From contig NZ_CP088285.1 of assembly GCF_011516645.4 (NCBI RefSeq), positions 7,830,501 through 7,894,500 on the forward strand: a DNA stretch of 64,000 nucleotides, given 5' to 3'. Positions 56,778-64,000 of the stretch are shown here, piece after piece. Position numbers and translations under genes: made by a program. This stretch comes from Bradyrhizobium septentrionale. GTDB lineage: Bacteria; Pseudomonadota; Alphaproteobacteria; Rhizobiales; Xanthobacteraceae. The number at the start of each line of letters is the position of its first letter. Position 1 is the stretch's first letter. A model generated the notes under the pieces. The model ran no database searches, was not told the origin of the DNA, and saw only the letters and a list, made by a program, of their open reading frames with translations.

Positions 56778-57569
56778 TCAATTGCCTACGAAAGGACCAA
56801 GCGTGTCGCCGATGTCGTGGCGGATCACCAGGTCGGCGATGTCGTCCTGATCGGTCGGCTCGTTGTTGATGATCACGAGCCGCGCGCCGCTCTCCTTCGC
56901 CATCATCGGAAAGCCTGCGGCGGGCCACACCACCAGCGACGATCCGATCGCCAGGAACAGATCGCACTGCCGAGCGAGTTCCGCCGCGCGGCGCATCGCA
57001 TCCTCGGGCATCGATTGCCCGAACGAGATCGTCGCGGTCTTCACCGGATCGCCGCAGTCCGCGCAGTCGGGCGCACACCCGGTCTTGTCGAAGTGCAGCT
57101 TCACCCACGAGAGGTCGTAGTCCTTGCCGCAACCGATGCAGCGGGCGTAGGTCGTGTTGCCGTGCAGCTCGATGACGTCGTCGGCCTTGAAGCCTGACGT
57201 CTGATGCAGATTGTCGATGTTCTGCGTGATGATGCCGGGAACCTTGCCGGCCCGGTAGAGCGACGCAAGCGCGCGATGCCCGCGACCGGGCTTTGCTGCG
57301 GCAAATGTCGGTTCCATCGCGAAGCGGCGGCGCCATGACTCGTCGCGCGCTTCCTGGCTGGCGACGAACTCGTCGAACGGGATCGGCCGGTTGCGGGTCC
57401 ACAACCCACCCGGCGAACGGAAGTCCGGAATGCCGCACTCGGTAGAGATGCCCGCCCCGGTGAAGGGTACGATCGATGATGCCTCGGCAATCATGTTGCC
57501 GAGTTGCTCGACGCCGCGGCGCAGATCTTTTGCAATTACTTCTTTTGCAATCATTATTTTTGCAATCAC
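56778..57569 (-). CDS. cobB: NAD-dependent protein deacylase (sirtuin)
   Basis: 263 residues. Rossmann and zinc parts: FTGAGISTECGIPDFRSPGGLW, TQNIDNLHQTSG, catalytic His in ELHGNT, zinc cysteines CIGCG and CADCG, SFGQSMPE, and SSLVVWPAAGFP. Removes acyl groups from lysines using NAD. The first 15 codons consist of a degenerate Ile-Ala-Lys repeat (MIAKIMIAKEVIAKD), so the true start may be inside it. Confidence 0.93.
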   Translation of the reverse strand: MIAKIMIAKEVIAKDLRRGVEQLGNMIAEASSIVPFTGAGISTECGIPDFRSPGGLWTRNRPIPFDEFVASQEARDESWRRRFAMEPTFAAAKPGRGHRALASLYRAGKVPGIITQNIDNLHQTSGFKADDVIELHGNTTYARCIGCGKDYDLSWVKLHFDKTGCAPDCADCGDPVKTATISFGQSMPEDAMRRAAELARQCDLFLAIGSSLVVWPAAGFPMMAKESGARLVIINNEPTDQDDIADLVIRHDIGDTLGPFVGN

Positions 57570-57824
57570 TGGAAACGATCAGGTTGGCCGGCCGCGACTA
57601 TAGCATGGTCGAAGCGATTGCGAGCTCAACCAGGACGTGAGCGATCGGCGTCAGGCCGCAGCGATGCCGGCTGCGTTGGCGACCTGCTCCGCCGGCGCAT
57701 CAGTTTCGTCGCTCTTCCGCTGCCTTGGCTTCATCACAATCCTGCAAAGCCTGCTCCGCATTGACGCCCAATTCACTGATGCCAATGCGCGGCGGGGATA
57801 GGACCACGACGAAGAGGATGGGTA

Positions 57825-57986
57825 ATGACCGATCAGGAAGACACCGTCGCGCGCGAGCGCGAGGAGATCGTCGCACGCGTTGCCAGCTTCCGGGCGACGC
57901 AGCAGAAGTTCGAGCGCGATCGTCAGGAATATTACGACAACACGCTCGGCAATGTCTGGAACGGATTTCAGCGCAAGAGCGCGTGA
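57825..57986 (+). CDS. Small hypothetical protein (53 aa)
   Basis: MTDQEDTVAREREEIVARV...NVWNGFQRKSA. Charged, largely helical, with an aromatic tail (EYYDNTLGNVWNGF). Preceded by GAGGATGGGTA. Codon use and GC pattern look coding. No known function, single gene. Confidence 0.6.
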   Translation: MTDQEDTVAREREEIVARVASFRATQQKFERDRQEYYDNTLGNVWNGFQRKSA

Positions 57987-58098
57987 TCGCAGGAGCGCGC
58001 TTGATGTCGCGTGGAACCGAGCGTGCTCATGGTCCGACGATGCGGGAAGCTGCCGTTGATGCGCGTGCTCGCACGCAATCGCGCCATGAGGCTCAATT

Positions 58099-58128
58099 GA
58101 GAAAGCCCGGAGCGATGTGCTCCGGGCT
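58099..58128 (-). terminator. Terminator of the 58137-58418 gene
   Basis: Stem AGCCCGGAGC/GCTCCGGGCT with a five-base loop. On the minus strand it is followed by TTCTC. It begins 9 bases beyond the stop codon. Confidence 0.8.
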
Positions 58129-58136
58129 GATCGCCG

Positions 58137-58418
58137 TTACCAATAATGGCGGTAGTAATGATGCCGGTAGTACGGACCGCGATAATAGGCGTAGCCGGGC
58201 TCGCCGTAGTAGCCGTAACGCGAGCCATAGCCGGGATAGTAGCCGGGCCCGTAATAGCGTGGGCCGTACGCGTACGCTCCGGCGGCACCCGCGGCGAGCG
58301 CACCGGCGGCCAAACCAAAGGCCAGGCCAGGACCGATATCGCGCGCCTGCGCCGGCGCGCTGATCATCGTCGCGCCAACCGTCGCAACCGTCGCTAAAAC
58401 TGCCAATACCTTTTTCAT
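58137..58418 (-). CDS. Gly/Tyr/His-rich secreted protein
   Basis: 93 residues from MKKVLAVLATVATVGATMIS (Sec signal ending AQA). It has a hydrophobic Ala/Gly stretch (GPGLAFGLAAGALAAGAAGAYA), then a low-complexity tail of Tyr, Gly, Pro, Arg and His (YYRGPYYRHHYYRHYW). Similar small envelope proteins are common in rhizobia with no assigned function. GAGGTTG ribosome-binding site. Confidence 0.8.
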   Translation of the reverse strand: MKKVLAVLATVATVGATMISAPAQARDIGPGLAFGLAAGALAAGAAGAYAYGPRYYGPGYYPGYGSRYGYYGEPGYAYYRGPYYRHHYYRHYW

Positions 58419-58601
58419 CGCAACCTCCTCACGTAGGTTCGGAGGGCTAATGTCGGCCCGATGAGATGTTGCAACAGGGTCCAGTTCCGCGGCGCGTTCC
58501 GGTTCCGCAGCCATGCGATTGCGCAAAGCTACCATCGGTTAGCGCGGGAACAAAAACACAACCTGAAAGATTATCTTCGGTGGTGAAAGAGGTTGGCACC
58601 G

Positions 58602-58703
58602 ATGCCAGTGTGGATGGAACTGCTGCTGAATGTGCTGGGCTTCGCCGGCTTCATCGGCATCGCGATGTATCACAAGCATCCGAACGGGAAATCGCCGGAC
58701 TGA
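58602..58703 (+). CDS. Very small membrane protein (33 aa)
   Basis: MPVWMELLLNVLGFAGFIGI...MYHKHPNGKSPD. One hydrophobic helix and a basic tail; GAGGTTGGC before the ATG. Reasonable as a single-pass small membrane protein, but support comes only from its composition and ribosome-binding site. Confidence 0.5.
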   Translation: MPVWMELLLNVLGFAGFIGIAMYHKHPNGKSPD

Positions 58704-58731
58704 ACGCCGGCGGCATTTGAGTACGCCGGCA

Positions 58732-58917
58732 CTAGTTTGACTTGCGTGGCTCTCCCGCGGTCCGGACCAGCCGGTCCGCCTTCACCAGCACCTTGCCGTT
58801 GTCCGGCTGCGGCCGGAGCCAGAAGCTGATCACGACAAACGCCGAACAGAACAGCAAGCCCACCACCATCACTCGCCGGTGGGTCGGTCGGTCAGCGCTG
58901 TGGAACGATGGCATCAT
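58732..58917 (-). CDS. Small membrane protein
   Basis: 61 residues from MMPSFHSADRPTHRRVMVVG. One membrane helix (VMVVGLLFCSAFVVISFWL) then a charged periplasmic tail (RPQPDNGKVLVKADRLVRTAGEPRKSN). Unknown function. Start could also be the next Met or 10 codons upstream. Confidence 0.6.
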   Translation of the reverse strand: MMPSFHSADRPTHRRVMVVGLLFCSAFVVISFWLRPQPDNGKVLVKADRLVRTAGEPRKSN

Positions 58918-59160
58918 GGCTGTCACCTGCAGCCAGCCTCGATGCAATCCCAGGTCGTGACAACTCGATGCTGCCCTTAACCTAACCAGGTAGGGTTAGC
59001 GGTGGCCCGGTATGGTCTCCGACGACGCCCCTCGCCGGCCGTCTGCGCTGATCCACAGCGATATCCCGCCCTTGTCCGCAGCAAATCCACAGCCCCGGCA
59101 GGCGCATTTGCCCAACAAGATTCGTATCTTGCTGCGCACTCGTCCACAGGCTCGCGGCGA

Positions 59161-59508
59161 TCACGCATCCGCCAGCCATTTCAGGGTTGCCTGGAAGCTC
59201 ATGCTGCGGGTTCCTACCAGCACGGTCCCGAACACCTCGGCCTCGTCACCGCTGAACGTGCCGGAGAAGCCGCTCGTCACCTCCTGCCCGGCGAACAGTG
59301 GCCGGACGAACGGATCGGAAAAGGGGGTGTGCTGGTTGGTGCTGAGATAGCCCTTCCACGTTCCCTCGCCGACCGTATAGGCCCCGATCGACCAGTAGTG
59401 CGGCCCGCCGCCGATCAAGAGACCGTCGCGCAGGACAAGGACGCTGCTGTCGCGGCCCTGCACGCCGTCAGTCATGTGGAGATGGACCGAATAGAGCCCG
59501 TTCTTCAT
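59161..59508 (-). CDS. GrlR-like regulatory/hypothetical protein
   Basis: 115 residues. MKNGLYSVHLHMTDGVQGRDSSVLVLRDGLLIGGGPHYWSIGAYTV and the second half FSGTFSGDEAEVFGTVLVGTRSMSFQATLKWLA give the beta-rich, lipocalin-like pattern of the GrlR family. GrlR is a negative regulator in enteropathogens, but rhizobial members are uncharacterised, so only the fold is suggested. Confidence 0.7.
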   Translation of the reverse strand: MKNGLYSVHLHMTDGVQGRDSSVLVLRDGLLIGGGPHYWSIGAYTVGEGTWKGYLSTNQHTPFSDPFVRPLFAGQEVTSGFSGTFSGDEAEVFGTVLVGTRSMSFQATLKWLADA

Positions 59509-59674
59509 CGATCATGCCAGGTTCCGAAAGGCCCCTATTATGGCCCCAACCGGCGCCGCACGCGAGCGGGCCGGCCGGTTCGGCCACCGATTCGCGCCCA
59601 AAAGGGCCCGGTCCGGGCGCTTACAAATCGTTAAGAAAGCCCTGACAAGGTTCGTCAGCCGGAGGGAGAGAGCC

Positions 59675-59848
59675 ATGCTGGTTTACCCCGTACCTGCCGA
59701 AGTGACGCAAGCCAGAGTGCAACTCGTCGTCGACCAGACAGCGAAGGCGCAGCCGCGCGTCATCAGCGAGGATGTGCTTGACGTCTTCGCCGCCAAGAAC
59801 CAGGCCGTTCGCGACGCCGTCGAGACCATCCTCGACATCAAGGTGTGA
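59675..59848 (+). CDS. Small hypothetical protein (57 aa)
   Basis: MLVYPVPAEVTQARVQLVVD...VRDAVETILDIKV with strong GGAGGGAGAG ribosome-binding site. Acidic, mixed alpha/beta, no signal. Unknown family. The next 415 bases hold only repeat copy 2 and the candidate small RNA. Confidence 0.6.
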   Translation: MLVYPVPAEVTQARVQLVVDQTAKAQPRVISEDVLDVFAAKNQAVRDAVETILDIKV

Positions 59849-59989
59849 GAGCGGCGATCGGCGCCGGGTTGCTCTTGAGATGTAAGCGACGCGCACCCGC
59901 GCAGACTGCACCCCAGCGTTTGGAAGCCCGCGCGAAATCCTCCTAACAGGTTTTTCTTTTGAACCTTCGGCGCAATTCGAAGACAAACC

Positions 59990-60068
59990 GGCACTGGGGA
60001 TTTCAGGGCCCAGTGTCTGGCGCAGCGCTCTGGGACGAAGATACTCCGTCTACGCGGCGCGGTTGCAT
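59990..60068. repeat. 79-nt structured intergenic element, copy 2
   Basis: Same length as copy 1 (54873-54951), first 25 bases identical, and the 3' third (from GACGA to GTTGCAT) conserved. The ACTGGG/CCCAGT hairpin is at 59993-60014. The second hairpin is weaker than in copy 1. Confidence 0.65.
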
Positions 60069-60100
60069 TTTATGAATTCAACCTTAAGTTTGGCTCCCAA

Positions 60101-60187
60101 CAGTTGACTGGCTCACGCCCTGAGAGATCCCCAGTCCGTCAACTGGGAAAGCCCCGCATCCAGCCTGCGGGGCTTTCCATTTCTAAC
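60101..60187 (+). ncRNA. Candidate small RNA with terminator
   Basis: CAGTTGAC pairs perfectly with GTCAACTG about 30 bases later (with inner CCAGT/ACTGG alternatives). This is followed at once by a very strong hairpin GGAAAGCCCCGCA/TGCGGGGCTTTCC (60146-60178) and ATTTCT. No gene uses this as a leader, since the next gene (60264-60707) is on the other strand. The second hairpin is symmetric, so it could instead terminate that minus-strand lipoprotein gene. Confidence 0.4.
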
Positions 60188-60263
60188 GCGTATTTCCGAC
60201 GCGACATCCCAGGGAACTATCGGACCGCTGAGCGGCGATCGAGGGTGGCTGCGCGGTTTCCGT

Positions 60264-60707
60264 CTAAAGCGTTGATAGCGAAATCGGGTGCTTGATGTCC
60301 GGCTTGCCGTCCCTGATCGGGTACAGTTTGGCGGAGGTATCACAGCTCGGCTTCCCCGCATCTGCTGCTTTGAGCCCTTTCGTCGCTACACCAGCGAGCG
60401 ACGAGATTGCCGTCAGCGTTTCCGGGATTTTGGAATCCGTCTTCTGATTGACGGATTGGATCATGCCGTTCTGAAGGTTAACGCTGAGGTCAGCACTGCC
60501 GTATCCATTTCTGAAGGCAACAGAGCGTTCATAACCCGGAAGACTCACGACTGATCCCGTTACTGTACAGTCTCCATTTCGGGTGACTTGGAAATACGGA
60601 ATAGGTTCGTTGTAGGTGAGCGCATCCGGTGCGGGACCCGGATTGAATTGAAGACCGGCACAACCGCTTAATGGAACGCCGACTGCAACTAGACAAATTA
60701 TTCTCAT
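60264..60707 (-). CDS. Hypothetical lipoprotein
   Basis: 147 residues. The lipobox VGVPLSGCAG puts the lipidated Cys at residue 16. The mature part FQVTRNGDCTVTGSVVSLPG ... SADLSVNLQNGMIQSVNQKTDSKIPETLTAISSLAGV has no domain I recognise. Lower GC than its neighbours. Probably outer-membrane anchored (inference). Confidence 0.75.
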   Translation of the reverse strand: MRIICLVAVGVPLSGCAGLQFNPGPAPDALTYNEPIPYFQVTRNGDCTVTGSVVSLPGYERSVAFRNGYGSADLSVNLQNGMIQSVNQKTDSKIPETLTAISSLAGVATKGLKAADAGKPSCDTSAKLYPIRDGKPDIKHPISLSTL

Positions 60708-60948
60708 GGCTGCCTCCCCAAGCTAATCACCCATGAGTAGAGCCATTTTTGCAATGCTGCTCTCGATTGCTTCGCGTTTTCCCCGCATTCCCCAATAGCG
60801 ATCAACCGGCTGGGATTGCAAAGCGCATGAACGGAGGTCTTGCGTCGCGCGCAAGCCACTGCCCTTTCGTGATTTTTACTGCTATTTTGCGCTCCCGAAC
60901 GCCCTCGCCCTGGCAAAAATCTCTGAATGATCTCAGGAGGATAAAAAA

Positions 60949-61401
60949 ATGCGCTATCTCCACACCATGCTGCGCGTCCGCAATCTCGATATCGCGATGA
61001 AGTTCTATCAGCACGCGCTGGGGCTGAGGGAAGTGCGCCGCATCGACAACGACAAGGGCCGGTTCACGCTGGTGTTTCTCTGCGCGGAGGAGGATCTCCA
61101 TCTGCTCAAGTCGCTGCCGCAAAGCCGCGGCGCGCCGCTGGTCGAGCTGACCTACAATTGGGACGAGGAGAAATACGGCGAGGACCGGCATTTCGGCCAT
61201 CTCGCCTACGAGGTCGACGACATCTACGCGACCTGCGAGAAGCTGATGAAGATGGGCGTCACCATCAACCGGCCGCCGCGCGACGGCAACATGGCGTTCG
61301 TCCGTTCGCCCGACCTGCACTCGATCGAGATCCTCCAGAAGGGCGAGCCGAAGGCGCCGGCCGAGCCGTGGGCCTCGATGCCGAATACCGGGCACTGGTA
61401 A
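60949..61401 (+). CDS. gloA: Lactoylglutathione lyase (glyoxalase I)
   Basis: 150 residues. Metal ligands of the E. coli enzyme are all present: His5 (MRYLHTMLRV), Glu (LVELTYNWDEEKYG), His (HFGHLAYEVDD) and Glu (HSIEILQKG). Converts the methylglyoxal-glutathione hemithioacetal to S-lactoylglutathione. Good AGGAGG before the ATG. Probably Ni-dependent, as the protein is the short bacterial type. Confidence 0.94.
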   Translation: MRYLHTMLRVRNLDIAMKFYQHALGLREVRRIDNDKGRFTLVFLCAEEDLHLLKSLPQSRGAPLVELTYNWDEEKYGEDRHFGHLAYEVDDIYATCEKLMKMGVTINRPPRDGNMAFVRSPDLHSIEILQKGEPKAPAEPWASMPNTGHW

Positions 61402-61526
61402 ACGCCCCGCTTGCGCGTCCGTTCCTGATCAGCGTTTGACCCGTGGTCAACGCGGAGCAAACGCTAGGAACATGGCCCGACCCATGACGTTGCTTCCCCA
61501 TATGACGAATGCGAGGAGGCGACGAG

Positions 61527-61607
61527 ATGGGAAAAGGTGTTTTGCTTTGGCTGTTGGGTGTGCCGATCCCGGTGATCATCGTGCTGTGGTTGTTGTTCGG
61601 TCACTGA
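61527..61607 (+). CDS. Tiny membrane protein (26 aa)
   Basis: MGKGVLLWLLGVPIPVIIVL...GH, a single hydrophobic helix with a GAGGAGG ribosome-binding site 8 bases before the ATG. A strong terminator follows at 61637. Similar tiny proteins are widespread in alphaproteobacteria (recollection). The combination of ribosome-binding site, ORF and terminator supports a real gene. Confidence 0.65.
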   Translation: MGKGVLLWLLGVPIPVIIVLWLLFGH

Positions 61608-61636
61608 CTGCGTCTTGATGCGTAACGCGTATGAAC

Positions 61637-61673
61637 GAGGCTCTGCCGCGATGCGGCGGAGCCTCTTTTTTTT
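61637..61673 (+). terminator. Rho-independent terminator
   Basis: GAGGCTC-TGCCGC stem with GCGGCG-GAGCCTC, followed by eight T. Ends the tiny-protein transcript 30 bases after its stop. Confidence 0.9.
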
Positions 61674-61770
61674 GTGCTCTTTTTTGCTCTCGGTACGATT
61701 CATCCCGCGCATTTCCGGATCGATTCCGCTAAGAACGCGCGCAAAGCACAACAGCGGGAAGAAACGCGTG

Positions 61771-62412
61771 ATGGACAGCAAGCCGCAACTGACGATCTGG
61801 GGCCGGGCCAATTCGGTCAATGTGCAGAAGGTGCTGTGGTGCCTCGCCGAGCTCGACCTCCCCTATCAACGCATCGATGCCGGCATGCAGTTCGGCAAGA
61901 ACGATCAGCCTGATTACCTCGCGATGAATCCGAATGGCCGCGTCCCGACCATGGTCGACGGCGACTATGTGCTGTGGGAATCCAATTCGGTGATGCGCTA
62001 TCTCTGCATGGCCTATGGCCAGAGTTCGCCGCTCTATCCGCAATCGCCGAAGGCGCGCGCCGCCGTCGACCGCTGGCTCGACTGGACGCTGTCGACGCTG
62101 CAGCCGGTCGACCGCCCGGTGTTCTGGGGACTGGTGCGCACGCCGCCGGAGGAGCGCGACATGGTTCAGATCCAGAAGGACGCCGATGCCGAAGGCGTGG
62201 TGTGGCGCGTGGTCGAGGCGCAGCTTGCAGCCCGCCGCTTCGTCGAGGGCGATCAGTTCACGATCGCCGACATCGCGCTCGGCGCCTTTGCGCGGCGCTG
62301 GTTCGGTGTCGAGGGGGTCGCCAAGCCGAAGCTGCCCAATCTCGAACGCTGGTTCGGCGAGATCGCACAGCGGCCGGCCTTTGTGCGCATCGTCGCGCCG
62401 CCGATGTCGTGA
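61771..62412 (+). CDS. Glutathione S-transferase
   Basis: 213 residues from MDSKPQLTIWGRANSVNVQKVLWCLAELDLPYQ. Start moved 52 codons in because the upstream part crosses the terminator. Thioredoxin-like N-domain with Ser14/Asn15-type start and the cis-Pro (GRVPTMVDGDYVLWESNSVMRYL). All-helical C-domain with N-capping FTIADIALGAFARRWFGV. Likely theta/beta-like GST with unknown electrophile. Confidence 0.9.
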   Translation: MDSKPQLTIWGRANSVNVQKVLWCLAELDLPYQRIDAGMQFGKNDQPDYLAMNPNGRVPTMVDGDYVLWESNSVMRYLCMAYGQSSPLYPQSPKARAAVDRWLDWTLSTLQPVDRPVFWGLVRTPPEERDMVQIQKDADAEGVVWRVVEAQLAARRFVEGDQFTIADIALGAFARRWFGVEGVAKPKLPNLERWFGEIAQRPAFVRIVAPPMS

Positions 62413-62430
62413 CCTGCAAGCCGCCTATAG

Positions 62431-62530
62431 CCTTTCCCGTTCCGATGGAATCGGAACGGGGCTCTGGACTCTTGTTTTGACGCGTTTTCTTCACGCGAAC
62501 CGGTAGCCACTTCGCTCGAAAACGCTCTAG
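62431..62530. repeat. Dispersed palindromic repeat after GST gene
   Basis: CCCGTTCCGAT/ATCGGAACGGG hairpin (62436-62460) followed by TTTTGACGCGTTTTCTTCAC and GAAAACGCTCTA. This compound motif is a common interspersed repeat in Bradyrhizobium-type genomes. Confidence 0.75.
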
Positions 62531-62772
62531 CGACCGCTGGACATCCCGGCACCGACACTGACGGCTCCACCGAGCTTCACACAGGTGTCGGAGCCCTCGA
62601 CCTTGACGAAGCCCGGTCCGTACGAGGCGCAAGGATTGCTCCGCGTCGCGGATTTCGACGGCAAGGTCTTGCCGGCGTCGGGAGGCGTCTGAAAATTGCG
62701 GCGATCGCCGGCTTGCGCAAACGCAGCGGCGGGAAGCAGGACGGCGACAATGGCGAAGCAGATCTTGCGCAT
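62527..62772 (-). CDS. Small secreted protein, porin-like motif
   Basis: 81 residues from MRKICFAIVAVLLPAAAFAQ (signal). Mature part ends CASYGPGFVKVEGSDTCVKLGGAVSVGAG, similar to the N-terminal segment of rhizobial porins (CXXYGXGFXXXPGXXXCXKXGG). The barrel itself is absent. Either a stand-alone small protein or the remnant of a porin gene. Confidence 0.7.
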   Translation of the reverse strand: MRKICFAIVAVLLPAAAFAQAGDRRNFQTPPDAGKTLPSKSATRSNPCASYGPGFVKVEGSDTCVKLGGAVSVGAGMSSGR

Positions 62773-62803
62773 CCGGCCTTTTATCGCGCGCAACCCGATC
62801 AGG

Positions 62804-63061
62804 CTAGCGCACGAATTTGACGCCGAACGTCTTGCCCTTGCGCCAGACCACTTCGCAGGCGCGCCCGGTGCGGGCATCCCGCGCAAACGCCAGCCGCAGC
62901 TTGGCCGGCAGCGTGTTGTTGTCCTGGACGGTGATCTTCGCACCCGTCGAGGAGATGTCCTCGACCATGCAGGGACGCGCGGCGAATCCGCCGTCGAGCG
63001 TGATCCAGCCGGATTGACGCAGCGATTTGCGCGTTTCGCGTTTCTTGGACCCTAAAGCCAT
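62804..63061 (-). CDS. PilZ domain protein
   Basis: 85 residues from MALGSKKRETRKSLRQSGWI. PilZ fold with an RKSLRQ-type N-terminal motif and MVEDISSTGAKITVQDN (D/NXSXXG). It could bind cyclic di-GMP, although the Arg motif is not the full RXXXR. The C-terminus CEVVWRKGKTFGVKFV is typical of single-domain PilZ proteins in rhizobia. Confidence 0.85.
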   Translation of the reverse strand: MALGSKKRETRKSLRQSGWITLDGGFAARPCMVEDISSTGAKITVQDNNTLPAKLRLAFARDARTGRACEVVWRKGKTFGVKFVR

Positions 63062-63322
63062 TCCATCATCCCCAGGGCTCACGCCTAGCGCCGCTGGCTT
63101 TACAAAGGGTTGCGAAATCGCGGCGGATTGCAGCAATCGCGGGGTTGTACACATCTGCGCACAGCAGTCCGGCGAAGCGTCCGCTCCCGCGCTAATTCGT
63201 TGAGTTTGCTGGATTTTCGATTTGGCGCCAAATCTGGACTGCGCCATGTCCGCCGCCGATCCCCCAATTCGGGCGATGGCCCCCCGGTTCCCGCACACCA
63301 GTGCAGCTATTGCGATGAGCGG

Positions 63323-63874
63323 TCAGTTGCCCAATCCCTTCCTGGTTGCGCGAAGAATGTCGTCCGATAGCTTGGGATCGTTCACGGCCCGCGCAAGCAC
63401 GAGCGCCCCAACCAGGGAGGCGACGGTCGCGAGCGCCTTCTCCTCGCGCTGCCGTGGCCTCAGCCCGGAATCCATTCGTCCGCTCAGCAGCCCGATCATG
63501 CCCCGCACTCCTGCCGTGAAACGCTCTCGCACGCCGCTGCCTTGGCGCGGCATCTCACAGCACAGGGCTGCGAAGGGGCAGCCGCTTCCCGGCATGTCCC
63601 GGTGCGCGTCCGAAAGGTATTCTGAAATGTAGTCGGAGAGAGCAAATACCTTAGGCACTTCTTGCCCTTTGGTCGCTATCGCATAGGCCACCGCTTCCTC
63701 GACGAGCCGTTCCTTGGAGCCAAACTGACTGTACAGGCTGCCGTGCGTCATCCCGGCCGCCTCGGTCAGCGCGTCGACGCCTACGCCGGAGATGCCGCGC
63801 TCCCGCATCAGGCGTGAGGCGGCCTTGAGGATACGCTCACGATTTTCGGCAGCCTGCTCTTTTGAAACGCGCAT
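63323..63874 (-). CDS. TetR-family regulator
   Basis: 183 residues from MRVSKEQAAENRERILKAAS. HTH: GVGVDALTEAAGMTHGSLYSQFGSKERLV. The C-terminal domain has GCPFAALCCEMPRQGSGVRERF, typical of the AcrR/NemR-like group. The two Cys near residue 115 could be redox-sensing (inference). Divergent from a gene beginning at 63994; tandem operator-like repeats lie between them. Confidence 0.88.
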   Translation of the reverse strand: MRVSKEQAAENRERILKAASRLMRERGISGVGVDALTEAAGMTHGSLYSQFGSKERLVEEAVAYAIATKGQEVPKVFALSDYISEYLSDAHRDMPGSGCPFAALCCEMPRQGSGVRERFTAGVRGMIGLLSGRMDSGLRPRQREEKALATVASLVGALVLARAVNDPKLSDDILRATRKGLGN

Positions 63875-63912
63875 GTTGCAGTTCCCGGGGTTGGGGCGGG
63901 GTCTTGACAATT

Positions 63913-63954
63913 ATAATTACGATCGTCATGTAAATCAATAATTACGATCGCCAT
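63913..63954. promoter_or_regulatory. Tandem operator-like repeats and -35 element
   Basis: ATAATTACGATCGTCAT (63913-63929) is repeated with one change at 63938-63954, a 25-base period. Each contains an imperfect palindrome around CGATCG. A TTGACA at 63904-63909 could be the -35 of the rightward promoter. Likely binding sites for the adjacent TetR protein. Confidence 0.6.
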
Positions 63955-63993
63955 CAAACACCGATGGGATCGGCGCGTTGTCAGGAGAAGGCC

Positions 63994-64000
63994 ATGACCA
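63994..64000 (+). CDS. Start of a gene running off the window
   Basis: ATG at 63994 preceded by CAGGAGAAGG, a good ribosome-binding site. Only two codons are visible (Met-Thr), so the product is unknown. It is the probable target of the divergent TetR regulator. Confidence 0.5.

Overview
The window is high-GC DNA from an alphaproteobacterium of the Bradyrhizobium/Rhodopseudomonas group (order Hyphomicrobiales). I infer this from the conserved block dgt-argS-SPOR-nagZ, an Aap-type amino-acid transporter, OpgC, an NDUFS4-type complex I subunit, the dispersed palindromic repeats common in that group, and FixK/FNR-type boxes. I cannot name the species.

Layout. 0-5.6 kb: housekeeping block (nagZ partial, SPOR protein, argS, dgt; erpA divergent). 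5.8-12.6 kb: a transport and metabolic operon (aapJ-aapQ-aapM-aapP plus a very divergent serine hydroxymethyltransferase paralogue) with a divergent LysR regulator. 12.7-20.5 kb: RND efflux pump with its adaptor, exonuclease III, Sel1-repeat protein, ilvD. 20.6-21.7 kb: gene-free stretch of structured and dispersed repeats. 21.7-28.6 kb: sulfate-ester module with two related periplasmic sulfatases, an exported HAD phosphatase, a formylglycine-generating enzyme and a Cys-rich secreted protein. Two identical perfect FixK/FNR boxes sit in front of its two transcription units. 29-36 kb: leucine/isovalerate catabolism (hmgL-mccA-mccB-ivd) with a divergent TetR regulator and an Lrp gene carrying a frameshift. 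36.1-38.8 kb: complex I subunit, OpgC-like acyltransferase, two-domain VOC protein.

38.9-43.4 kb holds the most interesting locus: a thiazole/oxazole-modified peptide (TOMM, a RiPP class) cluster. It encodes a 132-residue precursor ending in a 13-cysteine Gly/Arg/Cys tail, an E1-like/YcaO cyclodehydratase fusion and a SagB-type FMN dehydrogenase. No transporter or immunity gene is visible beside it.

43.4-53.5 kb is accessory and mosaic. It has a complete IS66-family element with an 8-bp target duplication inside a dispersed repeat, a complete IS3-family element that splits an alpha/beta-hydrolase gene (reading frame recoverable), an IalB-like protein, D-lactate dehydrogenase, and gene fragments. 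53.8-64 kb returns to ordinary chromosome: a cyclase-family hydrolase, tRNA-Pro(UGG), DUF192 protein, double cold-shock protein, sirtuin, several very small conserved-looking proteins, GloA, GST, PilZ and TetR proteins. It also carries two copies of a 79-nt structured intergenic element and a candidate small RNA.
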